Shown here: positions 19,027-28,382 of the stretch, piece by piece
How the letters are laid out: every line of letters begins with the position of its first letter
How positions within the stretch are numbered: position 1 is the first letter of the stretch
NCBI RefSeq assembly: GCF_002159185.1
Contig: NZ_NFHD01000014.1
Span: 24,476 to 88,475 of the forward strand
Direction of reading: 5' to 3'
Source: Gemmiger sp. An87
GTDB taxonomy: Bacteria; Bacillota; Clostridia; Oscillospirales; Ruminococcaceae
DNA length: 64,000 bases
Position numbers and translations under genes: made by a program
Notes under the pieces: generated by a model
Database searches by the model: none
What the model saw: the letters and a program-made list of their open reading frames with translations, nothing else
What the model was told of the DNA's origin: nothing

Positions 19027-19557
19027 TTACAATTTCTTAATATTAAAGCCCATCCGGCCCAGCGCAGGCAGCAAAGCAGACAGACTGGAGCTGGTCACCA
19101 TGCCCATGGCAAGACCGGAAACGATGAGCACAGGGGCGTAGGTCAGGGCCAATGTGCTGCTGAGCACGATGCTGGCACCGATGAGCTGCCCGATGTTGTG
19201 AGCCAGAGCGCCGCAGACGGACAAAATAAAATAGGTGATGTGCTTGCCGAACAAACGGAACAGCACCCACATGACCAGCAGCGACAGCAATCCCCCACAC
19301 AGTGACAAAAAACCGGCGACCACTCCACGGGTAAGCATAACGAAAAAGGACTTCAGCAGCGCCAGGCTCAATGCCTGCTTTGCCCCCATGAAAAACAGCG
19401 CATACATGACCACAATGTTGGCCAGGCCGATCTTTACGCCGGGCATAAGGCCCAGCATGGGTGCAATGGCGGATTCCGCAAAGGAAAGCGCCATCGTCAA
19501 AGCGAACAGAAGGCCGGACAGCGCAATCCGTCTTGTTTTGTTTTGCGAAGAACGCAT
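19027..19557 (-). CDS. Gx transporter / heptaprenyl-diphosphate-synthase-I-like membrane protein
   Basis: A 176-residue protein that is almost entirely membrane helices (about five or six). The N-terminus RRIALSGLLFALTMALSFAESAIAPMLGLMPGVKIGLANIVVMYAL matches the Gx transporter family (old name heptaprenyl diphosphate synthase component I), which resembles ECF-transporter S components. Substrate is unknown. Clostridial relatives often neighbour rnf or prenyl-transferase genes, but none is here. It is divergent from the DUF4358 lipoprotein gene. Confidence 0.85.
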   Translation of the reverse strand: MRSSQNKTRRIALSGLLFALTMALSFAESAIAPMLGLMPGVKIGLANIVVMYALFFMGAKQALSLALLKSFFVMLTRGVVAGFLSLCGGLLSLLVMWVLFRLFGKHITYFILSVCGALAHNIGQLIGASIVLSSTLALTYAPVLIVSGLAMGMVTSSSLSALLPALGRMGFNIKKL

Positions 19558-19706
19558 GAATTCAAACTCTCCTTATAATATAGTGCCTGTTTGAGGCGAT
19601 AACAATCCAGTTTGATTGTAAAATGCCCGGGCGCTTCTGTCAAGCGCATCCCCTCATGGCCCCGGTGAATAAAGTGTAAATTTTCTGTCAATGCTACCGG
19701 TACAGC

Positions 19707-19735
19707 TTGCAATTCTACTTAATATAGTATAAAAT
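19707..19735 (+). promoter_or_regulatory. Promoter of the DUF4358 lipoprotein operon
   Basis: TTGCAA (19707-19712)-N17-TAAAAT (19730-19735) lies 37 bases before the lipoprotein ATG, with GGAAAGGAAG as ribosome site. Confidence 0.65.
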
Positions 19736-19771
19736 CAATTACATAACTTTCCAGGAAAGGAAGAAGAATCA

Positions 19772-20254
19772 ATGAAAAAAATCATCGCGATTGCTCTGTC
19801 TGCCGCTGTTCTCGCTCTTGGGCTGGTTGGCTGTGGCGGCCAGGAAAGCAGCAAAGCATATAATCTGAACGACATCGTTACTGCCGTGGAGAGCGCGAAC
19901 CCCATCGCCAATCCCCGCGACGTGGATGACAACTTCATCACTCTGGACATGCTGCTCACCAAGGACAACATCGAAGAGTACGCCGGTAAGGTTTCCAACG
20001 ATCAGGCCGACAGCGCTTTGATTGTTGCCGTGAAGGCTGTGGAAGGCAAGGGCGACGCGGTCAAGACCGAGATGGAGGCCTACAAGACCAGTATTTCCAC
20101 CGGCGGCCTGTATGCGGAATTTGCCGACAAGGAAGCTGCCGCTAAGGACGCTCGCATCGTTCAGCAGGGCGACTACGTTGTAATGGTGGTTGCCAATACC
20201 AACGGTGCGGATTACAGTGCCATCGACACCGCTCTGGACGAAGCGCTGAAATAA
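19772..20254 (+). CDS. DUF4358-type lipoprotein
   Basis: 160 residues. A Lys-start signal peptide ends in the lipobox LVGC (Cys at about 21), so it is membrane-anchored outside the cell. The mature part (NPIANPRDVDDNFITLDMLLTKDNIEEYAGKVSNDQADSALIV, shown in part) matches DUF4358, a family of Clostridia lipoproteins of unknown function often next to MBOAT and DHHW genes, as here. Confidence 0.8.
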   Translation: MKKIIAIALSAAVLALGLVGCGGQESSKAYNLNDIVTAVESANPIANPRDVDDNFITLDMLLTKDNIEEYAGKVSNDQADSALIVAVKAVEGKGDAVKTEMEAYKTSISTGGLYAEFADKEAAAKDARIVQQGDYVVMVVANTNGADYSAIDTALDEALK

Positions 20255-20277
20255 TTCCCCACAAAGACAATGCTTTT

Positions 20278-20313
20278 GGTCGGTATCACCAGACGGCGGT
20301 ACCGGCCTTTTTT
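20278..20313 (+). terminator. Intra-operon terminator before the MBOAT gene
   Basis: Arms GGTCGGTATC and GGTACCGGCC (with G-U pairs) are followed by T6. It ends 22 bases before the TTG start of the acyltransferase, so downstream expression needs readthrough from the lipoprotein gene. Confidence 0.75.
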
Positions 20314-20332
20314 GTAAAGGAGTGTCGCAAGC

Positions 20333-21760
20333 TTGCTGTTCAGTACCATTCTGTTTTTGTTCCGCTTTTTGCCGATCACACTGGCACTGTATTACATTGC
20401 CCCCTACAAGCTGAAAAACCTAGCTCTGTTTATCTGCAGCCTGGTGTTCTATTCCTGGGGTGAGGTGCGGTTCTTCCCGGTGATGGTCGTGCTGATTCTC
20501 ATCAACTATTTCTCCGGCCTTGCCATTGAACGGTTCGATCATTCGGACAAAATGCGCCGGGTCTTTTTGATCGTTTCCATTGTGGGCAGCCTGTCCATGT
20601 TGGTGTTTTTCAAATACACCAACTTCATCATCAGCACCATCAATGCAATCACGGGACTTTCCATCGGCATGGTGGAAGCAGCCACCGTGCTGCCCCTAGG
20701 CATCAGCTTCTATACCTTCCAGACCATGAGCTACTCCATTGACGTATACCGTCGGGATGTGAAGACTGAGCACAACATCATCGATTTCGGCGCATATGTG
20801 GTTATGTTCCCCCAGCTGATTGCCGGTCCCATCGTGAAATACCGGGATGTGGCTGCGCAGCTTCACGTGTACAAGGACCGCTACCGCCTCAAGCAGATTG
20901 AAGAAGGCATCTGCCTGTTTGTATTCGGCCTGGCAAAAAAGGTCCTGATTGCGGACACCGTAAGCAAGCTGTGGTACGACATTATCGGCACCTACAACGA
21001 CCAGCATATTCTCACCTCTGCTGGTGTTGGGCTGGCAAACGCCAGCACGCCGCTGGTCTGGCTGGGTCTGCTGGCCTATTCCCTGCAGCTGTATTTTGAC
21101 TTTTCCGGTTATTCGCTGATGGGCATCGGCATGGGTAAGATGCTGGGCTTTGATTTCCCCATGAACTTTAATATGCCCTACATCGCCCGCAGCATCACTG
21201 ATTTCTGGCGGCGCTGGCATATGACGCTGTCCGGCTGGTTCCGGGAATATGTGTACATTCCCCTGGGCGGCAACCGCCGGGGCCTGAAGCGCCAGATCTT
21301 CAACATGTTCGTGGTCTGGACCCTGACCGGCATCTGGCATGGTGCCGACTGGAACTTCATCTTCTGGGGCATCTACTACTTCATTCTGCTTGCCATTGAG
21401 AAAATCTTCCTGCTCAAAAAGCTACAGACCGCCCGTATCTGGCCTCACATCTACACCCTGCTGCTGGTAGCCGTGGGCTGGGCGCTGTTTGTGGGCAATG
21501 AGGACGGCGTGGGTCTGGCTCTGTTGATGCAGAAGCTGTTCATTCCCTCCGGCGGCGTTTCCTGCCTGTACTTCCTGCGCAATTACGGTGTACTGCTGGT
21601 GGTGGCGATTATCTGCTGCACTCCGGTGCCCCTGCGTATCTACGACTGGCTGAAAAAGCACACGGTGCTCAAGATCATCGTGGTGTTCGCCCTGCTGCTG
21701 ATGTGCATCGCCTACATTGTGGCATCCACCAACAGCCCGTTCCTGTATTTCCGTTTCTAA
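20333..21760 (+). CDS. MBOAT-family O-acyltransferase (AlgI/DltB-like)
   Basis: 475 residues with around ten membrane helices. Hallmarks of the MBOAT family are seen: PLGISFYTFQTMSYSIDVYRRD, the FPQLIAGPIVKY motif, FWRRWHMTLSGWFREYVYIPLGG and the catalytic-histidine region TGIWHGADWNFIFWG. These proteins pass acyl (usually acetyl) groups across the membrane to cell-surface glycans with an AlgJ/DHHW-like partner, which is the next gene. The start is a TTG with AAAGGAG about 10 bases upstream. Confidence 0.93.
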   Translation: MLFSTILFLFRFLPITLALYYIAPYKLKNLALFICSLVFYSWGEVRFFPVMVVLILINYFSGLAIERFDHSDKMRRVFLIVSIVGSLSMLVFFKYTNFIISTINAITGLSIGMVEAATVLPLGISFYTFQTMSYSIDVYRRDVKTEHNIIDFGAYVVMFPQLIAGPIVKYRDVAAQLHVYKDRYRLKQIEEGICLFVFGLAKKVLIADTVSKLWYDIIGTYNDQHILTSAGVGLANASTPLVWLGLLAYSLQLYFDFSGYSLMGIGMGKMLGFDFPMNFNMPYIARSITDFWRRWHMTLSGWFREYVYIPLGGNRRGLKRQIFNMFVVWTLTGIWHGADWNFIFWGIYYFILLAIEKIFLLKKLQTARIWPHIYTLLLVAVGWALFVGNEDGVGLALLMQKLFIPSGGVSCLYFLRNYGVLLVVAIICCTPVPLRIYDWLKKHTVLKIIVVFALLLMCIAYIVASTNSPFLYFRF

Positions 21761-21773
21761 GGGAGGGGATCGC

Positions 21774-22931
21774 ATGAAAGAAAAATTGAAAGAGCTGAAG
21801 CAGTATCCCCTGCTGGTGCTGTTTTTCCTGTTTATTTTCTGCTTTATGATTGCTGACGGGCTCTGGCCCAAGCGCGCTGAATCCGATCTGGAGCGTCGGG
21901 ATCTGGCTCAGTTTCCGAAGTTCAGCTTCTCCAGTCTGGTAAAAAACGAGTGGACCGCCAAATACGGCGAGTACACCAAGGATCAGGTGATCGAGCGCGA
22001 CAGCTGGCTGAAGGCTCAGAGCCTGTGCGAAAGCCTGCTGTTCCGGAAGGAAGAGATCGGCGGCGCGATGATCGGCAAAAATGATGCGCTGTTCACCAAG
22101 ATGTTCGCCCTGACTCCCACCGAGGAAAAGCTGTTACAGAAGAACACCACGCTGGTGCAGCAGTTCATCGAAAAATTCCCCGGTCAGGTCACCTTCCTGC
22201 TGGCTCCTTCCTCCAGTGTAATCAACGCTGAGGAGCTGCCTGCCAACACCCCCATGCTGGACGAAAACGCCCGCTTGGATACGATCTTCTCCACCGTGGG
22301 CGAGGCTAACAGTCTTGATCTGCGGGAGCCTTTTACCGCGGCCAAGGACGATGTACAGCTGTATTACGACACCGACCATCACTGGACCAGCTACGGCGCC
22401 TATCTTGCCTATCAGCAGTTCTGCCAGATGCGTGGTCTGACCCCCATGGAGGTAAGCGAGAGCGACTACACCACCGTGCCCGGCTTCTATGGCACCACCT
22501 ATTCCAAGGCGCTGTACCGGAAGAGCAAACCGGATACCATCGCGTATCTGGACCTGCCCAACGCCATGACCATATGGAATGTTTCTCCCACCTTTGAGCT
22601 GACCGAAAATTTCACCGCCACCATGTATGATAAGTCCAAGCTGGAGACAGGCGACAAGTATGCCATGTTCCTGTATGGCAACAACGGCTACTCCACCATT
22701 GAAGGCGACGGTGAAGGCAGCATTCTGGTGGTGAAGGACAGCTACGCCAACAGTTTCATTCCCTATCTGACTGCAAATTATGCCCGCATCGGCGTCATTG
22801 ATCCCCGTGGTTTTGGCCTGAGTGTGGCGGACTTTGCCCAGCAGGAAGGCTACGATGAGGTACTGCTGCTGTTCAACTTCCAGTCCTTCAAGGAAAGCAC
22901 CTTCCTGAGCTGCCTGAACATTACCAACTGA
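21774..22931 (+). CDS. DHHW-family protein (AlgX/AlgJ-like acetylation partner)
   Basis: 385 residues from MKEKLKELKQYP with one N-terminal membrane anchor (about 10-30) and an external SGNH-like domain. The family motif DTDHHWTSYGAYLAY gives the Asp-His pair, and VVKDSYANSFIPYL carries the serine. It probably completes surface-glycan O-acetylation with the adjacent MBOAT protein. The GGGAGGGG ribosome site fixes the start 13 bases after the MBOAT stop. Confidence 0.9.
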   Translation: MKEKLKELKQYPLLVLFFLFIFCFMIADGLWPKRAESDLERRDLAQFPKFSFSSLVKNEWTAKYGEYTKDQVIERDSWLKAQSLCESLLFRKEEIGGAMIGKNDALFTKMFALTPTEEKLLQKNTTLVQQFIEKFPGQVTFLLAPSSSVINAEELPANTPMLDENARLDTIFSTVGEANSLDLREPFTAAKDDVQLYYDTDHHWTSYGAYLAYQQFCQMRGLTPMEVSESDYTTVPGFYGTTYSKALYRKSKPDTIAYLDLPNAMTIWNVSPTFELTENFTATMYDKSKLETGDKYAMFLYGNNGYSTIEGDGEGSILVVKDSYANSFIPYLTANYARIGVIDPRGFGLSVADFAQQEGYDEVLLLFNFQSFKESTFLSCLNITN

Positions 22932-22953
22932 CAAAGCTGTATCATCTTATGAG

Positions 22954-22982
22954 CGGAGGGGCAAAACGCCCCTCCGTTTTTA
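22954..22982 (+). terminator. Terminator after the DHHW gene
   Basis: The 9-bp stem CGGAGGGGC/GCCCCTCCG is followed by T5. Confidence 0.85.
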
Positions 22983-22995
22983 CGTAGTTTTTACA
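22979..22995 (+). promoter_or_regulatory. Possible Pho-type direct repeat before the PhoP-like gene
   Basis: TTTACG and TTTACA are 5 bases apart (11-bp period), the spacing of PhoP/PhoB half sites (TTAACA-like). It overlaps the preceding terminator tail. This is weak evidence for autoregulation. Confidence 0.3.
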
Positions 22996-23069
22996 TTGAA
23001 CTAGTGAAAAGCGCTTTCAGATGTTTTATACTTAAAATGAGCAACGATTTTGAGGAGGCCTTGAAACCT

Positions 23070-23747
23070 ATGATTTATATTCTGGAAGACGACAACAGCA
23101 TCCGAGAGCTGGTTACCTATACCCTGAATCGTTCCGGCTACGAAGCGAAGGGCTTTGACCTGCCCTCGCTGTTCTGGGCCGAGATGGAAAAACAAATGCC
23201 GGATCTGCTGTTGCTGGATATCATGCTGCCGGAAGAGGACGGCATTCATATTCTGAAGCGTCTGCGAGCCAACTCCACCACAAGCCAACTGCCGGTGATT
23301 ATGCTCACGGCCAAGGGCAGTGAGTACGACCGGGTGACCGGCCTGGACAGCGGTGCCGACGACTATATTCCGAAGCCTTTCGGCATGATGGAGCTGGTGG
23401 CCCGGGTGAACGCTCTGCTGCGCCGTGCCAAGCCTCAGACCGCTCCGGACGAGTATCAAGTGGGTGAAATTCAGCTCTTCCCTGCCCGCCATCAGGTGCT
23501 TGTGAACAAAGAAGAAATCTCGCTGACTCACAAGGAGTTTGAACTGCTCAGCGTTCTGATGCAGCAGCCCGGCATTGTATTCACCCGGGAAAAGCTGCTC
23601 AATCAGATCTGGGGCTACACCTTCGAGGCGGAAAGCCGCACAGTGGACGTACATATCCGGACTCTGCGCCAGAAGCTGGGCGAATGCGGCAGCTATATTG
23701 AGACCGTGCGCGGGACCGGATATCGGATTCGGGAGAATGGCGTATGA
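23070..23747 (+). CDS. PhoP/PhoB-like response regulator
   Basis: 225 residues from MIYILEDDNS, with a GAGGAGG site upstream; the longer in-frame start has none. The receiver has Asp50 in LLLLDIMLPEEDG and Lys near 100 in YIPKPF. The C-terminal winged helix ends VDVHIRTLRQKLGECGSYIETVRGTGYRI. The paired kinase has the multidomain PhoR layout, so phosphate or envelope stress sensing is likely, but no pst genes are nearby. Confidence 0.9.
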   Translation: MIYILEDDNSIRELVTYTLNRSGYEAKGFDLPSLFWAEMEKQMPDLLLLDIMLPEEDGIHILKRLRANSTTSQLPVIMLTAKGSEYDRVTGLDSGADDYIPKPFGMMELVARVNALLRRAKPQTAPDEYQVGEIQLFPARHQVLVNKEEISLTHKEFELLSVLMQQPGIVFTREKLLNQIWGYTFEAESRTVDVHIRTLRQKLGECGSYIETVRGTGYRIRENGV

Positions 23748-25429
23748 CAAAACGGCTTTTCAGCGCCATCCTTACTGTTACCCTCTCCACCCTTCTGGTG
23801 GGCATGATCATCCTGATCGCCATTCTGATGCCCTATTTTGAGCAGCAGTTGGCCACTGAGCTTACCACTGAACTGGGATATCTTTCCCGCGGGGTATCCC
23901 AATATGGGGAAGATTTCCTTTCCACCATCGACCCGGGAAGCAGTCGGATCACCTTGATCGACGCCGACGGTACGGTTTTGTATGACAGTTCCCTGGACGC
24001 TTCCACGCTGGAAAATCACGCAGACCGGGAAGAGGTAAAGCAGGCGCTTGTGACCGGCAGCGGCGAAAGCGTGCGTTATTCCACCACTCTGCAGGAAAAG
24101 ACACTCTATCGGGCACTGTTGCTGCCCAGCGGTGATGTGCTGCGCATTGCCTGTACCCATTATTCCAGCATGGGCATTTTCCTGCTGCTGATCCAGCCCA
24201 TCCTTTTGATTCTGACCTTCGGCGCGGTGCTTTCGGCAGTGATCTCCTACAAGGTATCTCACCGGCTGACCCGCCCGTTGAACGAAATTGATCTGGAGCA
24301 CCCTCAGGTACCGGAGGACTACGAGGAACTCACTCCTCTTCTGCGGCGGTTGAACCATCAGAACCGGCAGATCAAGGCACAGCTGATGGAGCTGGGCGAA
24401 CAGCAGGAGCGCTTCGCCTCCATTACTGAAAATATGAAAGAGGGGTTTCTGGTGCTGGACCGCACCGGTACGGTGCTTTCCCATAACACCAGCGCTGGGC
24501 AGCTGCTTCATGCAGAAGCACCTCTGATGGGCCGGGATATGACCCATAGCCCTATTGAAGAGCTGAACAGCGCCATTCGGGATGCTCTGGAGGGTCAGCA
24601 CACTGAAACACTGATTCCTCTGTTCGGCCGGATGTGTCAGCTGTTTGCCAACCCGGTCTACCAGCAGGACCAGCTTACCGGTACGGTAATTGTACTGCTG
24701 GATGTGACCGAAAAGCAGGAACGCGAGACGCTTCGCCGGGAGTTCAGCGCCAACGTTTCCCACGAGCTGAAAACACCCCTGACCTCCATTTCCGGTATTG
24801 CGGAAATCATGAAAAGCGGCCTGATTGATCCAAACGACGTACCTCATTTCGCCGGGAAAATCTATGATGAATCTCAGCGGCTGATCCATCTGGTAGGCGA
24901 TATCATCAAGCTGTCCCAGCTGGACGAAAACTCCATCCCCTACACCGCCGCTCCGGTGGACCTGCTGGAGTTGGCGCAGAACACCCGTATCCAGCTGGAA
25001 AATCCTGCTGCCAAACAGCAGGTTACGCTGCAGGTGGAGGGTGAACCAGTGGTAATCGAGGGTGTGCTGCCGGTGCTGGATGAGATGCTGTTCAACCTGT
25101 GTGACAACGCCATCAAATACAATAAGCCCGGCGGCCATGTGTGGGTCAGCGTAAAGCACACCCCGGACGGCCCAACACTTACCGTAAAGGATGACGGTAT
25201 CGGTATTCCCACCGAAGACCACGAGCGCGTATTTGAACGGTTCTACCGCGTGGATAAGAGCCATTCCAAGGCCATTGGCGGCACCGGTTTGGGACTTTCC
25301 ATTGTAAAGCACAGCGCGGCTTACCACAATGCCCGCATCGAACTGGAAAGCGCCCCCGGTAAGGGAACTTGTATCCGACTGATCTTCCCTCCCGGTCGGG
25401 AAATTCACGGACAGGAGCAGGCAGACTGA
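23744..25429 (+). CDS. PhoR/WalK-like sensor histidine kinase
   Basis: 561 residues. Order: membrane helix (about 8-30), an extracellular domain (about 31-142), a second helix (about 143-167), a short linker, a PAS domain (about 222-325, ENMKEGFLVLDRTGTVL), HisKA with His340 in NVSHELKTPLTSISG, then the ATPase domain (NLCDNAIKYN, DDGIGIPTEDHERVFERFYRVDKSHS, GGTGLGLSIVKH). It overlaps the regulator stop by 4 bases. The external domain is small and of unknown ligand. Confidence 0.93.
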   Translation: MTKRLFSAILTVTLSTLLVGMIILIAILMPYFEQQLATELTTELGYLSRGVSQYGEDFLSTIDPGSSRITLIDADGTVLYDSSLDASTLENHADREEVKQALVTGSGESVRYSTTLQEKTLYRALLLPSGDVLRIACTHYSSMGIFLLLIQPILLILTFGAVLSAVISYKVSHRLTRPLNEIDLEHPQVPEDYEELTPLLRRLNHQNRQIKAQLMELGEQQERFASITENMKEGFLVLDRTGTVLSHNTSAGQLLHAEAPLMGRDMTHSPIEELNSAIRDALEGQHTETLIPLFGRMCQLFANPVYQQDQLTGTVIVLLDVTEKQERETLRREFSANVSHELKTPLTSISGIAEIMKSGLIDPNDVPHFAGKIYDESQRLIHLVGDIIKLSQLDENSIPYTAAPVDLLELAQNTRIQLENPAAKQQVTLQVEGEPVVIEGVLPVLDEMLFNLCDNAIKYNKPGGHVWVSVKHTPDGPTLTVKDDGIGIPTEDHERVFERFYRVDKSHSKAIGGTGLGLSIVKHSAAYHNARIELESAPGKGTCIRLIFPPGREIHGQEQAD

Positions 25430-25455
25430 GCCCACTTTTCATTAAAAGATGCAAT

Positions 25456-25493
25456 AAAAAATGCTCACGGCGTATCCGCCGTGAGCATTTTTT
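25456..25493. terminator. Bidirectional terminator
   Basis: A near-perfect stem (AAAAAATGCTCACGGCG / CGCCGTGAGCATTTTTT) separates the convergent kinase and ABC-F genes. Confidence 0.9.
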
Positions 25494-25520
25494 GTTATAA
25501 GTGTTCTGCAAACAGAAGGG

Positions 25521-27413
25521 TTACTCCGCCTGTTCGTACTGCTCCTGTTCCTCCAGAAGTTTTTCCCATTCGTCGAACAGTTCCTGCTGATGGAAGCGGC
25601 TGTCTTCCAGCTCGTCGCATTTATCCCGCAACAGTACATGGTCCCGCAGCACTTCCGGGCTGGCAATCTCGTTTTCCAGCTCCACAATGTGGGCGCCCAG
25701 AGCTTCGATCTCGTCCTCCACCGCCTTGATGCGGGTACGAAGCTCCGCCTTGCGGCGGCGTTGTTCCTTCCCGTAAGCAGCTTTGCCTGCGGGCGCCTTC
25801 TCCTTTTCCTCCTTGGGAGCGGCTGCGGCCGGGTCTTCCCGGTGCATCATCCGCTCATAGCTAGGGTAAAGGGTCGCGTTTCCGTCCTCCACATACAGGA
25901 TGGGGCATTCCAGGCTGTTCATCAGATAGCGGTCATGGGTGATGAGCAGCAATGTGCCCTCATAAGCCATCAGCGCCTGGGTCAGGCTTTCGCGGGTGTA
26001 GATGTCCAGATGGTTGGTGGGCTCGTCCAAGAACAGCAGATTGGGCCGCTCCAGAACGATTTCCGCAAAGCGCAGCCGAGCCAGCTCACCGCCGGACAGA
26101 GCGCTGCAGCTTTTAAACACCTCTTCGCCCCGGAATCCAAAGCGGGCCAGATGATTACGCACCTCCAGCTCGGTGAAGCGGGGCCATTTGTCCCAAATGG
26201 CATCGATCACACGGCCGCCCCGGCGCATCTGCTGCTGCTCGAAGATGCTGGCCTTTGCGCCTGCACCCAGCCGCACCATGCCGCCGGAAGGCTTGCGTTT
26301 GCCGTCCAGCACCTGCATCAGGGTAGATTTGCCCGCGCCGTTGGGACCGGCGATTACCAGCCGCTCCCCACGCAGCACCTGCAGATCAAAGGGATGCAGC
26401 AACACCCGTTCGCCGATTTTCACACTCAGGTTCTTGATGGTAAGCAGTTCTTTATAAGGTGTGACATCAAACTCAAACTTGAAGTTCAGCTGCTGGGGCC
26501 CGCTGTGAGGCTTTTCGGTGATCTCCATTTTCTCCAGCTGCTTGCGGCGGCTCTGGGCCATTTTAGTGGTGGAGGCACGCACAATATTTCGGGCGATATA
26601 ATCCTCCAGTTTCTGGGCTTTGGCCACATCCGCGTCGTGCTGCTTTTGCTGCAGTGCCACCGCTGCTTCCTTTTGGGGCAGGTAAGCGGAATAGTTCCCC
26701 TTGTAGCTGGTGAGCTGGTGATCCTCCACCTCCCAGATCCGGGTGCAAACCGAGTCCAGAAAATAACGGTCATGGCTGACGACCAACACCGCACCGGAAT
26801 AGCTCTTCAGGTATTCTTCCAGCCATTCCATCGTTGCGAAATCCAGATGGTTGGTGGGCTCGTCCAGAATCAGAAGATCCGGCCGCTGCAGCAAAAGTTT
26901 GGCCAGACGCAGCCGGGTGTGCTCGCCGCCGGAAAGCACCGCCACTCCCTTGGTATAGGTTTCCGGCCCGAAAGCCATACCGCTGAGCACCTTCTTGATC
27001 TGGATGTCCATGTGGTAACCATCCGCTGCGTCGATTACTGCCGAAAGCTCCGCATGCTTTGCCAGCAGCTGCTCGTCACCGGGATTCTTTTCCAGCTTGT
27101 TCTCCAGCACCTGCATCTGTTCCATGGCGCTGAGCACCGGCGCAAAGGCACTGCGCATCTCACCATACACATCCAGGGTAGGGTCCAACTTGCTGTTCTG
27201 TTCCAGATAGCCCAGGGTTACCCCGCGGCTGATCTGGTATTCACCCTCATCGGGCTTGTACTCACCACAGAGTACCTTGAGCAGGGTGGTTTTGCCGGCA
27301 CCATTTTCACCCACGATACCAATGCGCTCACCCTTTTCCACCGTGGCGTTGATATCATGCAGGACCACAGTGTCGCCAAAGCTTTTTCCTAAATTCTGTA
27401 ATGATATGAGCAT
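25521..27413 (-). CDS. ABC-F family ATPase (Uup/YdiF/translation-factor type)
   Basis: 630 residues with two ABC cassettes and no membrane segment. Walker A motifs GENGAGKTT (about 36-44) and GPNGAGKST (about 355) are each followed by a signature (LSGGEHTRLRLAK, LSGGELARLRFAE) and LDEPTNHLD. The cassettes are joined by the charged P-site-tRNA-interaction linker. A coiled-coil C-terminal tail (about 545-625) is typical of Uup/YdiF. ABC-F proteins act on the ribosome. Whether this one gives antibiotic protection is not visible from sequence. Confidence 0.93.
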   Translation of the reverse strand: MLISLQNLGKSFGDTVVLHDINATVEKGERIGIVGENGAGKTTLLKVLCGEYKPDEGEYQISRGVTLGYLEQNSKLDPTLDVYGEMRSAFAPVLSAMEQMQVLENKLEKNPGDEQLLAKHAELSAVIDAADGYHMDIQIKKVLSGMAFGPETYTKGVAVLSGGEHTRLRLAKLLLQRPDLLILDEPTNHLDFATMEWLEEYLKSYSGAVLVVSHDRYFLDSVCTRIWEVEDHQLTSYKGNYSAYLPQKEAAVALQQKQHDADVAKAQKLEDYIARNIVRASTTKMAQSRRKQLEKMEITEKPHSGPQQLNFKFEFDVTPYKELLTIKNLSVKIGERVLLHPFDLQVLRGERLVIAGPNGAGKSTLMQVLDGKRKPSGGMVRLGAGAKASIFEQQQMRRGGRVIDAIWDKWPRFTELEVRNHLARFGFRGEEVFKSCSALSGGELARLRFAEIVLERPNLLFLDEPTNHLDIYTRESLTQALMAYEGTLLLITHDRYLMNSLECPILYVEDGNATLYPSYERMMHREDPAAAAPKEEKEKAPAGKAAYGKEQRRRKAELRTRIKAVEDEIEALGAHIVELENEIASPEVLRDHVLLRDKCDELEDSRFHQQELFDEWEKLLEEQEQYEQAE

Positions 27414-27434
27414 ATGATTCCTTACTACTCTTCT

Positions 27435-28382
27435 TTATTCCTTACGCTCCAGGCTCTTTTCCGCCCAGGCCAGCAGGTCCTGATAGACCTGCTGACGATT
27501 CGTTTCGTTTATCATCTCGTGACGGCCGCCCGGATACAGTGTAAGGCGAACATCCTTTACACCAGACTGACGCAGCATTTCCGCCACTTTTTTCACGCCT
27601 TTGCCGTAATCGCCCACCGGGTCCATATCACCGGAGAAAAGCCAGATGGGCAGATCCCGGCGGATTTTCTGCGCCCATTGCAGGCTGCTCACCTGCTTGA
27701 GGGTAGAAAACAGCTCATGAAAAGCACTTACAGTGAAGATGAAGGTGCATTTGGGGTCCGCGCTGTAGCGGTCCACAATCTGTTCGTCCCGGCTGATCCA
27801 GTCATAGGGGGTGCGGGGATTCGGCACCTTTTTCAGATAGGCTCCAAAGGCCAGTTTGTTCACCAGCTTTGATGTAAAGGAGGAACCCTTCACAGAGGAA
27901 ATCCAGCTGCTGAGCCGGATTCCTACATTTACAAGCGGGTTGGGGCCGCCGGTTCCGCTGATGATCAGTGCGTCCATTCCATCCGGGTATTCGGCAGCAA
28001 ACCAGCGGGCAAAAAAGCTGCCCATGCTGTGGCCTAAAAGAATCAAAGGCAGGTCCGGATATTTCTTACGGGCCAGCAGATTCATGGTATGCAGGTCCCG
28101 CAGCACATAAAAGCGCCCATCCTTCTCGCCAAAATATCCGTCGATGCCCTCTTTCCCGCTGGTCTTTCCGTGACCCAGGTGGTCGTTGCCGCATACCACA
28201 AAGCCATGCCGGGCCATAAACTCTGCAAATTCCCGGTAGCGCTCAATGTGTTCACACATACCGTGGCTGATCTGCAGGATTGCCTTGGGCGTAACATCCG
28301 GCATGGTATAAAAGTATCCGGCGATGGTGTCCTTGCCGTTGCTGGATTTAAAACTGATGCTTTCGGTTTTTAAGTCCGACAT
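27435..28382 (-). CDS. Alpha/beta hydrolase (serine aminopeptidase/monoacylglycerol-lipase type)
   Basis: About 315 residues. The oxyanion strand motif ILQISHGMCEHIERY and the nucleophile elbow LLGHSMGSFFARW are seen, then Asp in FSGDMDPVG and His in YPGGRHEMINE complete the triad. It belongs to the Hydrolase_4 (S33-like) group that includes monoacylglycerol lipases and lysophospholipases. It overlaps the 3 prime end of the HAD gene by 35 bases, implying coupled expression. The second of two close ATGs is used because GGAGGAGG abuts the first. Confidence 0.9.
   Translation of the reverse strand: MSDLKTESISFKSSNGKDTIAGYFYTMPDVTPKAILQISHGMCEHIERYREFAEFMARHGFVVCGNDHLGHGKTSGKEGIDGYFGEKDGRFYVLRDLHTMNLLARKKYPDLPLILLGHSMGSFFARWFAAEYPDGMDALIISGTGGPNPLVNVGIRLSSWISSVKGSSFTSKLVNKLAFGAYLKKVPNPRTPYDWISRDEQIVDRYSADPKCTFIFTVSAFHELFSTLKQVSSLQWAQKIRRDLPIWLFSGDMDPVGDYGKGVKKVAEMLRQSGVKDVRLTLYPGGRHEMINETNRQQVYQDLLAWAEKSLERKE

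Noticed and set aside
25590..27392. 600-codon plus-strand frame opposite the ABC-F gene
   Set aside because: Antisense shadow; no start signal or motifs.
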